A DNA stretch of 64,000 nucleotides from an uncultured Oscillospiraceae bacterium (lineage in GTDB: Bacteria; Bacillota; Clostridia; Oscillospirales; Ruminococcaceae), in NCBI GenBank assembly GCA_910583935.1, contig CAJTZM010000002.1:1-64000 (forward strand), in the 5' to 3' direction. The translations under genes and the position numbers were made by a program. Positions 34,132 through 42,373 of this stretch are shown piece after piece. The first letter of the stretch is position 1, and each line of letters opens with the position of its first letter. The notes beneath the pieces are model-generated. The model searched no databases. It worked only from the letters and a program-made list of their open reading frames with translations, and was not told the origin of the DNA.

Positions 34132-34758
34132 TTGGTCAAAGGAGCGGGGAAAAAACGAAGGCTTCTTAGGGGTATTCGAAGGCTTCTCTATCACAACAAA
34201 ATTTTTCTTTTGCTGACTATGCTGTTTTTTATTGGTATCCTACTCGGTTCCTGCCTGATACGCTCCAATAGCTCCAGCTGGCAGATTTTCATTGAGCAAA
34301 TCGTATCTGGATTTTCCAATGCCAGAGGTACGCAGGCCTTTCTCTCCTCCTTTCTCCAGTCTCTCACGGGAGGGATAACCTTTTTATTGGCGATTTTTTT
34401 GTGTGGATTCTGTGCGGTTGGGCAGCCGTTGGTCTGTCTAATTTTATTGTTTCGCGGTATGGGATACGGCTTAACGGCCGGCGGAGTCTACCGTATATGC
34501 GGTGTCAGCGGTATGGGATATGTGGCTCTGGCCCTGCTGCCAAACTGCGTTTTAACCGCTTTGATTCTTCTGCGGGCTGGACAAAGCGCCTTTCGCTTTT
34601 CAACAGGTCTTTACAGCGCGATGCAAGGGTCTGGCAAAATGTCTTCTCGCCCTTATTGCCTGGAGTTTTCTGTTCTAGCGGTTTTTATGCTTGCGGCCGC
34701 ATTGATCGACAGTGTTTGCAGCTGCCTATGCGCCGGACTAGCTCCGGCTATCGGATAA
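34132..34758 (+). CDS. SpoIIM-like sporulation membrane protein
   Basis: 208 residues with about five membrane helices; the N-terminal LFFIGILLGSCLIRS and FLQSLTGGITFLLAIFLCGF plus VGQPLVCLILLFRGMGYG match stage II sporulation protein M, which with SpoIID and SpoIIP remodels peptidoglycan during engulfment. TTG start after ACGGAGGG. It is a divergent member, so the exact role is inferred. Confidence 0.8.
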   Translation: MVKGAGKKRRLLRGIRRLLYHNKIFLLLTMLFFIGILLGSCLIRSNSSSWQIFIEQIVSGFSNARGTQAFLSSFLQSLTGGITFLLAIFLCGFCAVGQPLVCLILLFRGMGYGLTAGGVYRICGVSGMGYVALALLPNCVLTALILLRAGQSAFRFSTGLYSAMQGSGKMSSRPYCLEFSVLAVFMLAAALIDSVCSCLCAGLAPAIG

Positions 34759-34799
34759 AAAAGATTGTTCATAAAAAAGATATGAACCACTCTCGATTT

Positions 34800-34901
34800 A
34801 TGGTATAATAACGACAGAGTCATTATTATACCATATTTCTATGGCCGCCCTGCGGGCATGGCCAATTCTATCATGTAAGGCTCCCGCCTTCATGGTAGAA
34901 T
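34800..34901 (-). repeat. Dispersed three-hairpin repeat, copy B
   Basis: Reverse-complement copy of 19102-19202 (about 85% identical). In this copy hairpin 1 has an improved inner stem AAGGC/GCCTT, hairpin 2 is unchanged apart from its loop, and hairpin 3 keeps pairing through changed bases (for example a G-C pair in copy A is A-T here). Located between the SpoIIM-like gene and the DUF624-like gene. Confidence 0.85.
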
Positions 34902-34951
34902 AAGATATACGGATTTTTCCGTAATATAAAAAATTGGGAGAGATCAATCCA

Positions 34952-35761
34952 ATGGGACTTATTTCAAATTTGTTTAATTATGCAAAGCCAGGGCCTGGCG
35001 TCGAAAAGGATCAGCAGCAAAAAAGACGCTTTTTTCTGTTTTTCGAGCTATTTTTTCGAAAGTTTTGGAAACTGATTCAGTTGAACCTTCTGTATGTACT
35101 TTTCTGGATCCCGCCGCTGATTGCTGGTACGCTGCTGACTTCTTTCAATGCCACCCTCGCTTATCTCGCTTTTTTCCTTGTCGGCGCCTTTACGGCAGGA
35201 CCCGCTACAGCGGGGGCCGTTTATATTTTACGAAACTTTTCCACCCAAACACCGATATTTTTGTTATCAGACTTTTTTCAACAGTTGAAAGAAAACTACA
35301 AGCAGTCTGCCATTGCTTTTTTGTTGAATTCTCTGGCTCTGTTCGCCTGCTATGCTTCCTATCTGTTTTATGGCGAGCATTTGGATATGGGGTGGATAAA
35401 TTATCTGTTTAAAGCTATGGTTCTCATCATGGCTTTGCTGGTGGCATTCGAAACCTTTCATGTCTTTTTGATGATTGTAACGGTGGATTTAAAGTTAAAG
35501 GATATTTTTAAAAACTGTTTTTTATTTTCCCTTTTAAATCTGATCCGAAACTTTTTCAGTCTGTTGTTTGCAGTCGGATTTCTATGGCTGGAATATAAGT
35601 TTTTCCCCCTATCCATGTTCCTTTTCCCGTTTATCGGATTAACCCTTCCATTGTTTATTATCACCTTTAACGCCTACCCTGTTGTGAAAAAATATGCGAT
35701 CGACCCCTACTATGAATCACAGGAAAAACCGCAGAAAGACGATGCCCTTTTTGAAGACTAA
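34952..35761 (+). CDS. DUF624/YesL-like membrane protein
   Basis: 269 residues, six predicted membrane helices, with the family traits FWKLIQLNLLYVLFWIPP and FTAGPATAGAVYILRNF. YesL-like proteins are often near sugar-ABC transporters, but none is here. ATG 34952 is preceded by GGGAGAG. The C-terminus is charged. Function unknown. Confidence 0.85.
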   Translation: MGLISNLFNYAKPGPGVEKDQQQKRRFFLFFELFFRKFWKLIQLNLLYVLFWIPPLIAGTLLTSFNATLAYLAFFLVGAFTAGPATAGAVYILRNFSTQTPIFLLSDFFQQLKENYKQSAIAFLLNSLALFACYASYLFYGEHLDMGWINYLFKAMVLIMALLVAFETFHVFLMIVTVDLKLKDIFKNCFLFSLLNLIRNFFSLLFAVGFLWLEYKFFPLSMFLFPFIGLTLPLFIITFNAYPVVKKYAIDPYYESQEKPQKDDALFED

Positions 35762-35790
35762 AAAATCGGAAGCGCCTATACAACAATGGT

Positions 35791-35825
35791 AACCCCCCGT
35801 GAACGAACTCCACGGGGGTTTTTTA
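35791..35825. terminator. Bidirectional terminator
   Basis: AACCCCCCGTG / CACGGGGGTT stem followed by TTTTTT, overlapping the stop of the convergent CmpB-like gene. Confidence 0.87.
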
Positions 35826-36233
35826 TCGAGGTTTCAGCTCCCAAGAACTATTGTGGAAAAAAAGATTGATTTTCCTGGAAAAAAATAGAAGCGGAAAGGT
35901 CAAGAGGAACCACAAAAAAGAAAATAAAGGGCATATCTGTCCTAAAAAATTCATCCACTGGCTGCTATAATCCCAAACATGCCAGCGCATCCATAAATTT
36001 ACTACAATTCCGGTAAACAGCTCCACAATCGTAATCAGTACGGAACCCAAAAAGCATTTTTTCCAAACAGACAGCGTATGGGCATAAATATTTGCCAGAT
36101 GAATCCCTGAAAAACAAATGCCGCCTGCCAACGTCATAGTCCAATGCGTATTTCCTCTCCATAAAATTTCCAATAAGCTGTATCCGATCGCACCAATGGA
36201 AAACACCGACAGCATTTCCCCTTTTTTCACCAT
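35823..36233 (-). CDS. CmpB-like membrane protein (putative ABC transporter permease family)
   Basis: 136 residues, four membrane helices. GYSLLEILWRGNTHWTMTLAGG, ELFTGIVVNLWMRWHVWDYS and GQICPLFSFLWFLL are diagnostic of the ABC_trans_CmpB family (function poorly known, despite the name). ATG 36233 has AAAAGGGG upstream. Single gene. Confidence 0.85.
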   Translation of the reverse strand: MVKKGEMLSVFSIGAIGYSLLEILWRGNTHWTMTLAGGICFSGIHLANIYAHTLSVWKKCFLGSVLITIVELFTGIVVNLWMRWHVWDYSSQWMNFLGQICPLFSFLWFLLTFPLLFFSRKINLFFHNSSWELKPR

Positions 36234-36299
36234 AAAAATACCCCTTTTCTGCCGATTTATAGGGTTATTTTTCGGGAAAAAAGCATTTTTATACCAGTG

Positions 36300-36478
36300 A
36301 ATTTTTGGATACTCTTTGTTGACAAATAAGGAGGAATCTCCTATCATGAAAAGGAATCACACGGCATATTTTCATCCCCGCCCGCCTATTTTGAACGGAT
36401 GGGGAGGCCAGAATAGGCGCAAAATCCGGCCCTGCCATTTTTGAGGATGCAATAGGCAAAAATTAAGGAGGATTCTGT
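36300..36478 (+). other. cimA 5' region with short inverted repeat
   Basis: CGCCTATT and AATAGGCG (around 36385-36420) form an 8-bp hairpin enclosing GGATGGGGAGG; a further AATAGGC occurs nearer the gene. No T-box or known riboswitch motif is present. Could be a structured leader for cimA. Confidence 0.35.
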
Positions 36479-38068
36479 ATGCGGAAAATTGAAATTCTAG
36501 ATTCCTCTCTGCGGGATGGCGCACAGGCAGAAGGAATCTTCTATTCGCTGGAGGACAAGCTCCGCATTGCTTATGCGCTGGACCGCATTGGCATTCCCTA
36601 TATTGAGGCGGGAAATCCGGCCTCTAACCCGAAAGATATGGAATTATTTCGCCATTTTGCGGATAATCCTCTGCAAAATGCAAGGCTGGTGGCATTTGGC
36701 GCAACGAGAAAGCCTGGTGTTCCAGTAGAAGAGGACAGAAACTGCATGGCGCTGGCTTCAGCTAAAACCGAATATGTATCTATTTTCGGGAAAAGCTGGG
36801 ACCTGCATGTCTCACAAATTCTGAAAACCTCTTTTTCTGAGAATCTTCAGATGATTTATGACACCATTTCCTTTTTTGTCCGTTTTGGAAAAACCGTTTT
36901 TTACGATGCTGAGCACTTTTTTGACGGTTATCTGGAAAATCCTTCTTATGCCATGCGGACCATTCTCACCGCAGAAAAAGCCGGAGCCAGCCGGATCATC
37001 CTGTGCGACACCAATGGAGGCTGTTTTCCCCATGAGGTGGCAAAAATTGTCGGGGAAGTGAAAAAAAGCTGCGCCGTCCCCCTGGGCATCCACTGCCATA
37101 ATGATATGGACTGCGCTGTTGCAGCAAGCTTAATAGCGGTTGAAGCTGGGTGCCAACAAATCCAGGGAACCCTTTTGGGATATGGCGAGCGCTGTGGAAA
37201 TGCCAATCTGTCCGCCATTATCCCAACGCTTCAGTTGAAAAAAAAGTACCAGTGTATTCCCAGCACCTCTTTACCAGAATTGACCCACACAGCGCGATAC
37301 GTTGCAGAAATTGCTAACTATATGATTGCTCCGTCTTCTCCCTATGTGGGAAAAAGCGCTTTTTCCCACAAGGGTGGAATGCATGTTGACGGCGTACAAA
37401 AGCTGCGGCGTTCGTTCGAGCATGTGGATCCGGAAGCGGTGGGCAACCGGCGAAATCTTCTCGTTTCAGAAATGGCAGGCAGAACAGCTATTTTAAATCG
37501 AATCATGCGGATTGACCCTTCGGTGACCAAATTTTCCCCAATTACTGAACAGATTATCGCCAAAATCAAGGAATTGGAGTATCATGGCTACCAATTTGAA
37601 ACGGCTCTGGCCAGTGTGGATGTACTCATCTGCAAAGAACTTGGGCAAATGAAAGAATACTTCTCTCTGCATCATTTTAAAATTATCGGCGAACAAAATG
37701 CCGCAGGCGGCGAGCAGCTGGCCTCCGCGTTGGTAAAAATCCAGGTGGGAGACCGGAAAGAAATCACCGCGGCCGAAGGGGCTGGTCCTGTCCACGCGCT
37801 GGATAAAGCCCTGCGGAAGGCCCTGGAGGTATTTTACCCGTCTCTGGCCAAGGTCCGGCTGATCGACTATAAGGTTCGGGTCATGTCACCGGAAGATGCT
37901 ACAGCGGCTACGGTCCGGGTTCTCATTGAAAGCACCGACGGCGAAAATATCTGGACAACAGTAGGCGCTTCCTCCGATATTATTGAAGCCAGCTGGAAAG
38001 CGTTAGCGGATTCTATAGAGTACAAGCTTTTGAAGGATGAACCCAGCTCCAAAACGACTGAATCCTGA
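36479..38068 (+). CDS. cimA: (R)-citramalate synthase
   Basis: HMGL-like aldolase joining pyruvate and acetyl-CoA into citramalate for isoleucine. N-terminal DSSLRDGAQAEGI, metal site GIHCHNDMDCAVA, NLSAIIPTLQLK, and a C-terminal LeuA-type allosteric dimerisation domain (about 390-520). 529 residues; the DSSLRDGAQ(A)EG opening distinguishes this type from LeuA (DTTLRDGEQ). Start ATG after AAGGAGGA. Confidence 0.92.
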   Translation: MRKIEILDSSLRDGAQAEGIFYSLEDKLRIAYALDRIGIPYIEAGNPASNPKDMELFRHFADNPLQNARLVAFGATRKPGVPVEEDRNCMALASAKTEYVSIFGKSWDLHVSQILKTSFSENLQMIYDTISFFVRFGKTVFYDAEHFFDGYLENPSYAMRTILTAEKAGASRIILCDTNGGCFPHEVAKIVGEVKKSCAVPLGIHCHNDMDCAVAASLIAVEAGCQQIQGTLLGYGERCGNANLSAIIPTLQLKKKYQCIPSTSLPELTHTARYVAEIANYMIAPSSPYVGKSAFSHKGGMHVDGVQKLRRSFEHVDPEAVGNRRNLLVSEMAGRTAILNRIMRIDPSVTKFSPITEQIIAKIKELEYHGYQFETALASVDVLICKELGQMKEYFSLHHFKIIGEQNAAGGEQLASALVKIQVGDRKEITAAEGAGPVHALDKALRKALEVFYPSLAKVRLIDYKVRVMSPEDATAATVRVLIESTDGENIWTTVGASSDIIEASWKALADSIEYKLLKDEPSSKTTES

Positions 38069-38138
38069 ATAGCTGGAGACGGACCTTGCTGAAGTAAATC
38101 GACAAATAAAAATAATCCCGCAGGAGTAAGATAAAAGA

Positions 38139-38183
38139 AAAAGGATAGAGAAGAAGCGGTTTGTTTCTTCTCTATCCTTTTCT
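38139..38183 (+). terminator. Terminator after cimA
   Basis: AAGGATAGAGAAGAA / TTCTTCTCTATCCTT, 15 perfect pairs, then TTCT. Confidence 0.85.
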
Positions 38184-38282
38184 ACACGCTTTGTCTGGCG
38201 ACGCTTATGCATTGTCATTTAGAGGATAAATTTGCATAGATATCATATAAAAGGCCAAAGACAGATTGGGCTTTCAGAAAAC

Positions 38283-38696
38283 TTATGCTCTTCTCTTTCC
38301 TTTCCCATTGACCCCAATAATCCCACCAAAACTAGAAAAGGCCAACGCCACCCCCAGCTTGATTGCCTGAGAAGCATCCAGAGAAAAGTGCATGATCACC
38401 AAAGAAAGACCTGTCAGGATCAAATAATACAACAAGCCGGACAAAAAGCCATATACCAGCCCCTTTTTTCCGGCAATCCGCGCACAGATATAGCCGCCTA
38501 AAAACGTACCGATTCCCACAGACCCGATCACAAGAGGTAAAATAACGCCCTGTGGAACATCCTGTAAGGTTAAGACCAACGCAAAAAATGTTAAAATTAC
38601 CGCTGTTCCCAGCAACCCAATCGCCGTGCCAAAAAGCACCGGTAAAATCCACTTGCGCGCCAAAGACAGATCCCCTTTCGGCGGATTATTGCCCAT
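38283..38696 (-). CDS. TIGR04086-family membrane protein
   Basis: 137 residues, four membrane helices with glycine-rich GTFLGGYICARIAGKKGLVYG; this matches the small TIGR04086 membrane family, often found beside yajC in Clostridia, as here. Function unknown. ATG after GGGAGGG. Confidence 0.8.
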   Translation of the reverse strand: MGNNPPKGDLSLARKWILPVLFGTAIGLLGTAVILTFFALVLTLQDVPQGVILPLVIGSVGIGTFLGGYICARIAGKKGLVYGFLSGLLYYLILTGLSLVIMHFSLDASQAIKLGVALAFSSFGGIIGVNGKGKRRA

Positions 38697-38781
38697 TTAT
38701 ATCCCTCCCGATCAAGCTTCCTTAATCTCAGCATATTCGGAAGGGGAAAGAATTATGCACCAAAGAACCTATCGGGATTTT

Positions 38782-39108
38782 TTACTTTGCAGCTTCTTCC
38801 TCATGAACCGTCAGGCAGCTTTCAACAGCTTTTCGCAGAATGCGGATTTTACTTCTTTCATTCCCGGTTTCAATTACCAGCGTGTCGTCTTTAATGCTGA
38901 CGATAATACCGATAATACCGCCAAAGGTTACAATCTCATCGCCAATTTGAAGATTCGAGCGCATGGCCGCTTCCTGCTTGCTTTTTTTGTTCTGCGGACG
39001 GATCAGCATAAAATAGAAGACGACCAGGACCAAAACCAACGGCAAGAAAGACGCCAGCATCCCAGCGCCGCTTGCAGACGCGTCAGCGGTAAGAAAAAGA
39101 TTAAACAT
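38782..39108 (-). CDS. yajC: Preprotein translocase accessory subunit YajC
   Basis: 108 residues: one N-terminal membrane helix (FLPLVLVLVVFYFMLIRPQ) followed by the YajC domain (GDEIVTFGGIIGIIVSIKDDTL). Start ATG 39108 follows GGAGGAAT. Works with SecDF; tgt is directly upstream, the usual tgt-yajC order. Confidence 0.95.
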   Translation of the reverse strand: MFNLFLTADASASGAGMLASFLPLVLVLVVFYFMLIRPQNKKSKQEAAMRSNLQIGDEIVTFGGIIGIIVSIKDDTLVIETGNERSKIRILRKAVESCLTVHEEEAAK

Positions 39109-39231
39109 GGTTGTAATTCCTCCAATTTTTGTAGATTCGTAATTTTTATCATAGCATGGATCAGATGTTTTAGCAAGGCAATTCACAGAAAACATTTATG
39201 AATTTACCACAAACACTCTCTCCTTGTAGCC

Positions 39232-40362
39232 CTAAATCCGCTTTCCTAATACTTCCCGCTGTTCTTCATAAAACAAATGATATCTCCCCTCATCCAGCGC
39301 AGTCCGTATTTTCTCCATCAGCGTGTTGTAAAAATACAGGTTATGCTGGACCGCCAGCCGCATAGCAAGCATTTCATTGGCTTTGAATAAATGCCGTAGA
39401 TAGGCTCGCGAATGATTTCGGCAGGTCGGGCAGTCGCAGTCTTCGTCGACCGGTGATAAATCCCGCTCATACTTAGCGTTCATAATATTGCGGATACCCT
39501 GCCAGGTAAATAAATGGCCGTGGCGCGCATTTCGGGAGGGCATGACACAGTCAAATAAATCGATCCCTCTTTCAACTGCCTCAAGAATATTTACCGGCGT
39601 GCCTACTCCCATCAGATAACGGGGCTTGTCTTTGGGGGCAAAGGGTTCGACTGCCTCGATGATCCGATACATTTCCTCAGCGGTTTCGCCCACCGCTAAT
39701 CCTCCAATAGCAACGCCGTCTAGGTCCATACCGGCCAGCTCTCTCATATGCTGCGCCCGCAGATCGTCAAACACGCAGCCCTGGTTAATGCCAAACAGCA
39801 TTTGGCGGGGATTGATTGTATCCTCCTGCCGGTTCAGGCGGTCCAGCTCCTCGCGGCAGCGATACAGCCACCGCGTCGTCCGGGCTACGGATGCTCTTGC
39901 ATATTCCAAAGGAGCGGGATTCTCTACACATTCATCAAAAGCCATGGCGATGGTGGAGCCTAAATTCGACTGAATCCCCATGCTTTCTTCCGGCCCCATA
40001 AAAATCTTTTTCCCGTCCACATGGGAGGAAAAATAAACCCCCTCCTCCCGAATGGTCCGCAGCTTTGCCAGGGAAAATACCTGAAAGCCGCCGCTGTCGG
40101 TGAGGATTGGTCCCCTCCACCCCATAAACCGATGCAGGCCGCCTAAATCGTGAATCAATCGGTCTCCCGGGCGGATATGCAGATGGTAGGTATTGCAAAG
40201 CTCCACCTGGCATTTCAGCTCCACCAAATCATAGGAGGATATCCCCCCCTTAATGGCGGCGGCCGTTCCGACATTCATAAAAGCGGGCATCTGCACGTCG
40301 CCGTGCACCGTGTGAAAGATCCCCCGCCGGGCAGCGCCCTCCTGCTTTAAAAGCTGATACAT
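39232..40362 (-). CDS. tgt: tRNA-guanine (queuine) transglycosylase
   Basis: 376 residues: DSGGFQVFSLAKLR with the catalytic Asp, MGVGTPVNILEAVERGIDLFD split by a short turn, and zinc ligands in CDCPTCRNHSRAYLRHL. Inserts preQ1 at position 34 of GUN tRNAs. queA, the next step, is encoded separately at 43.8 kb. Start ATG after GGAGAG. Confidence 0.97.
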   Translation of the reverse strand: MYQLLKQEGAARRGIFHTVHGDVQMPAFMNVGTAAAIKGGISSYDLVELKCQVELCNTYHLHIRPGDRLIHDLGGLHRFMGWRGPILTDSGGFQVFSLAKLRTIREEGVYFSSHVDGKKIFMGPEESMGIQSNLGSTIAMAFDECVENPAPLEYARASVARTTRWLYRCREELDRLNRQEDTINPRQMLFGINQGCVFDDLRAQHMRELAGMDLDGVAIGGLAVGETAEEMYRIIEAVEPFAPKDKPRYLMGVGTPVNILEAVERGIDLFDCVMPSRNARHGHLFTWQGIRNIMNAKYERDLSPVDEDCDCPTCRNHSRAYLRHLFKANEMLAMRLAVQHNLYFYNTLMEKIRTALDEGRYHLFYEEQREVLGKRI

Positions 40363-40412
40363 CCTTTTTCACTCTCCAACAAAACACAATAAGCTTTTTT
40401 CAAACGCTTGTT

Positions 40413-40441
40413 ATTATACTATATTTTCCCCTGACGGACAA
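40413..40441 (-). promoter_or_regulatory. sigma-A promoter of tgt
   Basis: On the minus strand TTGTCC (40441-40436), 17-base spacer, TATAAT (40418-40413), about 50 bases before tgt. Confidence 0.75.
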
Positions 40442-40523
40442 ATCATTTTTCTTTGTTTTTCTTGATCCTGTTTGCAATAAGCGCCGTCTTCCTTTATACT
40501 AAAAGAAAAAGGAAGTGCAAAAT

Positions 40524-40940
40524 ATGTGGTGGATCTATGCTGTCGGTTCGGCGGTATTTGCCGCACTGACCTCCATTTTGGCAAAAATGGGGGTTGAAAA
40601 CGTCAATTCCCATTTAGCTACCGCCATCCGAACGATTGTTGTTTTGGTTTTGGCCTGGGGGATGGTCTTTTTAACCGGCTCCCAATCCGGCTTAAAGGAA
40701 ATCAACGGAAAAAGCTGGCTTTTCTTAATCCTTTCCGGTTTGGCAACCGGCTTATCCTGGCTTTGCTATTACCACGCAATCCAGGTGGGAGATGTATCCA
40801 AGGTGGTCCCCATCGATAAATTAAGCGTTGTCTTAACCATTATTCTGGCCTTTGTGATTTTCCACGAAACAATCAGTTGGAAATCGCTTGTGGGCTGTGT
40901 ACTAATCGGCGCCGGTACATTATTTATGGTCATGAAATAA
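40524..40940 (+). CDS. Half-size EamA-family transporter
   Basis: 138 residues with about five helices forming one EamA (DMT) unit rather than the usual two. Conserved features are WWIYAVGSAVFAALTSILAKMG, GLATGLSWLCYYHAIQVGDVSKVVPIDKLSV as separate stretches, and the C-terminal GCVLIGAGTLFMV. It would need to dimerise. ATG 40524 follows AAAGGAAG. Its stop abuts the stop of the next leftward gene exactly (40940/40941). Confidence 0.85.
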   Translation: MWWIYAVGSAVFAALTSILAKMGVENVNSHLATAIRTIVVLVLAWGMVFLTGSQSGLKEINGKSWLFLILSGLATGLSWLCYYHAIQVGDVSKVVPIDKLSVVLTIILAFVIFHETISWKSLVGCVLIGAGTLFMVMK

Positions 40941-41384
40941 TCAGGCGCCATTTTTCTCTTTCGCTTGCAGAATTTCCAAAACTGTTTTTTCATCCCAGCT
41001 GTCACAGCAGGCAACAAAGGCGTTTTGGCTTTGAAAAAACAGCCTTCTGCCATCTGCTTCATCTGAAAAAAGAGCCTGTATCTGCTCAACCTTCCAGCCA
41101 TTTCCCTCTAAAAGCGTCTTTTCTGTTATCGAAATGCGCACTGGCACCCCTGTCTGGCAGCGCAGCCTTTGACAAAAACGAAATAGGATTTCCATCTGGC
41201 TGTCCGGCACAAAAAAGCTGGCCTCGGCCGGGCGGACGCCTGAGGGAGCAAAAAATGCGGCGACCTTTAGCCCACTGCTGGCTAGGGCGCTTAACATAGC
41301 CGAGAAAAATCGGCATTCCTCTAAAGGCCAGGACATGTGCACCAGCAAAAGGCTGCCGGTTTTTTGAAGGAATTTTTTACGCAT
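40941..41384 (-). CDS. Unknown protein co-transcribed with asd-dapA (147 aa)
   Basis: Overlaps the dapA stop by 8 bases and continues in the same direction, so it is very likely the third gene of the operon. Soluble protein with MSWPLEECRFFSAMLSALASSGLKVAAFFAPSG near the N-terminus, seen in two stretches, and no membrane segments; I recognise no catalytic motif. Codon use is ordinary for the region. A lysine/diaminopimelate link is guilt by association only. Confidence 0.68.
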   Translation of the reverse strand: MRKKFLQKTGSLLLVHMSWPLEECRFFSAMLSALASSGLKVAAFFAPSGVRPAEASFFVPDSQMEILFRFCQRLRCQTGVPVRISITEKTLLEGNGWKVEQIQALFSDEADGRRLFFQSQNAFVACCDSWDEKTVLEILQAKEKNGA

Positions 41385-42294
41385 TTTCCCTGCCTCCCAC
41401 CTTTTTTAGCGGAATGCCCAGCCTTTCCATCTCCCTTTCTAAAAGGCGCTGTACTTCCTGCGATGGTTCTGTTAAAGGCATTCGGCAGGGACCTGTCTGC
41501 CATCCGGCGAGCTCCATCGCTTTTTTCACTGGAATCGGATTTACCTGGGCAAACAGCCCGTCGATTAAGCGTAAAAGATGCAGCTGCATTTTCCGGCAGC
41601 TCTCCATATCCCCCTCCAGACCGGAGCGGCACAGGTCGGACATCGGACCAGGAAGCAGATTGGAAACAACCGACACGACACCCTTTCCCCCAATGGAGAG
41701 AATCGGCGCGGCGATCTCATCATTTCCGCTGTATACCGGCAGATTTTCCCCGCACCGGTCAATGATACGCAAGGCCTTGGCCATATCTCCGCTGGCCTCC
41801 TTTATGCCGGTGATCAGCGGATGTTCCGCCAGCCTTTGGCAGGTTTCCAGCGAAATGTCCATTCCCGTGCGGGACGGCACATTGTATACGATCATCGGCA
41901 GGCCCGCCGCTTCGGCAATGGTAAAAAAGTGGCGTATCAGACCCTCCTGGGTGGTTTTATTGTAGTAAGGGGTTACCGACATCAGCGCATCCGCGCCGAT
42001 GCTGGCCGCCTCCTTGGAGGTGACAACCGAAAAAGCGGTGTCATTGCTGCCGCTGCCCGCGATGACCGGCACCCGCCCCGCCGCCTGTTCTACCACGCAG
42101 GCGATTGCCCGCAGATGCTCTTCGCGGCTGAGCGCCGCGCATTCCCCGGTGGTCCCGCAAACCACAAGCGCATGAATCCCCTGCCGGATCTGCCATTCCA
42201 CCAGCTTCCTCATTTCCCGAAGATGCAGCGTCCCATCCGGGTGCATCGGCGTGATAAGCGCAGTAGCCGCGCCAAAAAAAACAGCTTGTTTCAT
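41377..42294 (-). CDS. dapA: 4-hydroxy-tetrahydrodipicolinate synthase
   Basis: Condenses pyruvate with aspartate semialdehyde. GTTGECAALSREEH, catalytic Tyr in VYNVPSRTGMD and Schiff-base Lys in ITGIKEASGDM are present. 305 residues from ATG 42294 (AAAGGCGG upstream). Downstream of asd, which supplies its substrate. DapA also feeds dipicolinate in spores. Confidence 0.97.
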   Translation of the reverse strand: MKQAVFFGAATALITPMHPDGTLHLREMRKLVEWQIRQGIHALVVCGTTGECAALSREEHLRAIACVVEQAAGRVPVIAGSGSNDTAFSVVTSKEAASIGADALMSVTPYYNKTTQEGLIRHFFTIAEAAGLPMIVYNVPSRTGMDISLETCQRLAEHPLITGIKEASGDMAKALRIIDRCGENLPVYSGNDEIAAPILSIGGKGVVSVVSNLLPGPMSDLCRSGLEGDMESCRKMQLHLLRLIDGLFAQVNPIPVKKAMELAGWQTGPCRMPLTEPSQEVQRLLEREMERLGIPLKKVGGRENA

Positions 42295-42373
42295 CAGATT
42301 AACCGCCTTTCCAACAATCAAGTCAGATGTGGTTTCTCTGCCGAAGCAAGCTGTATTTTGCTTGTTATGTACG

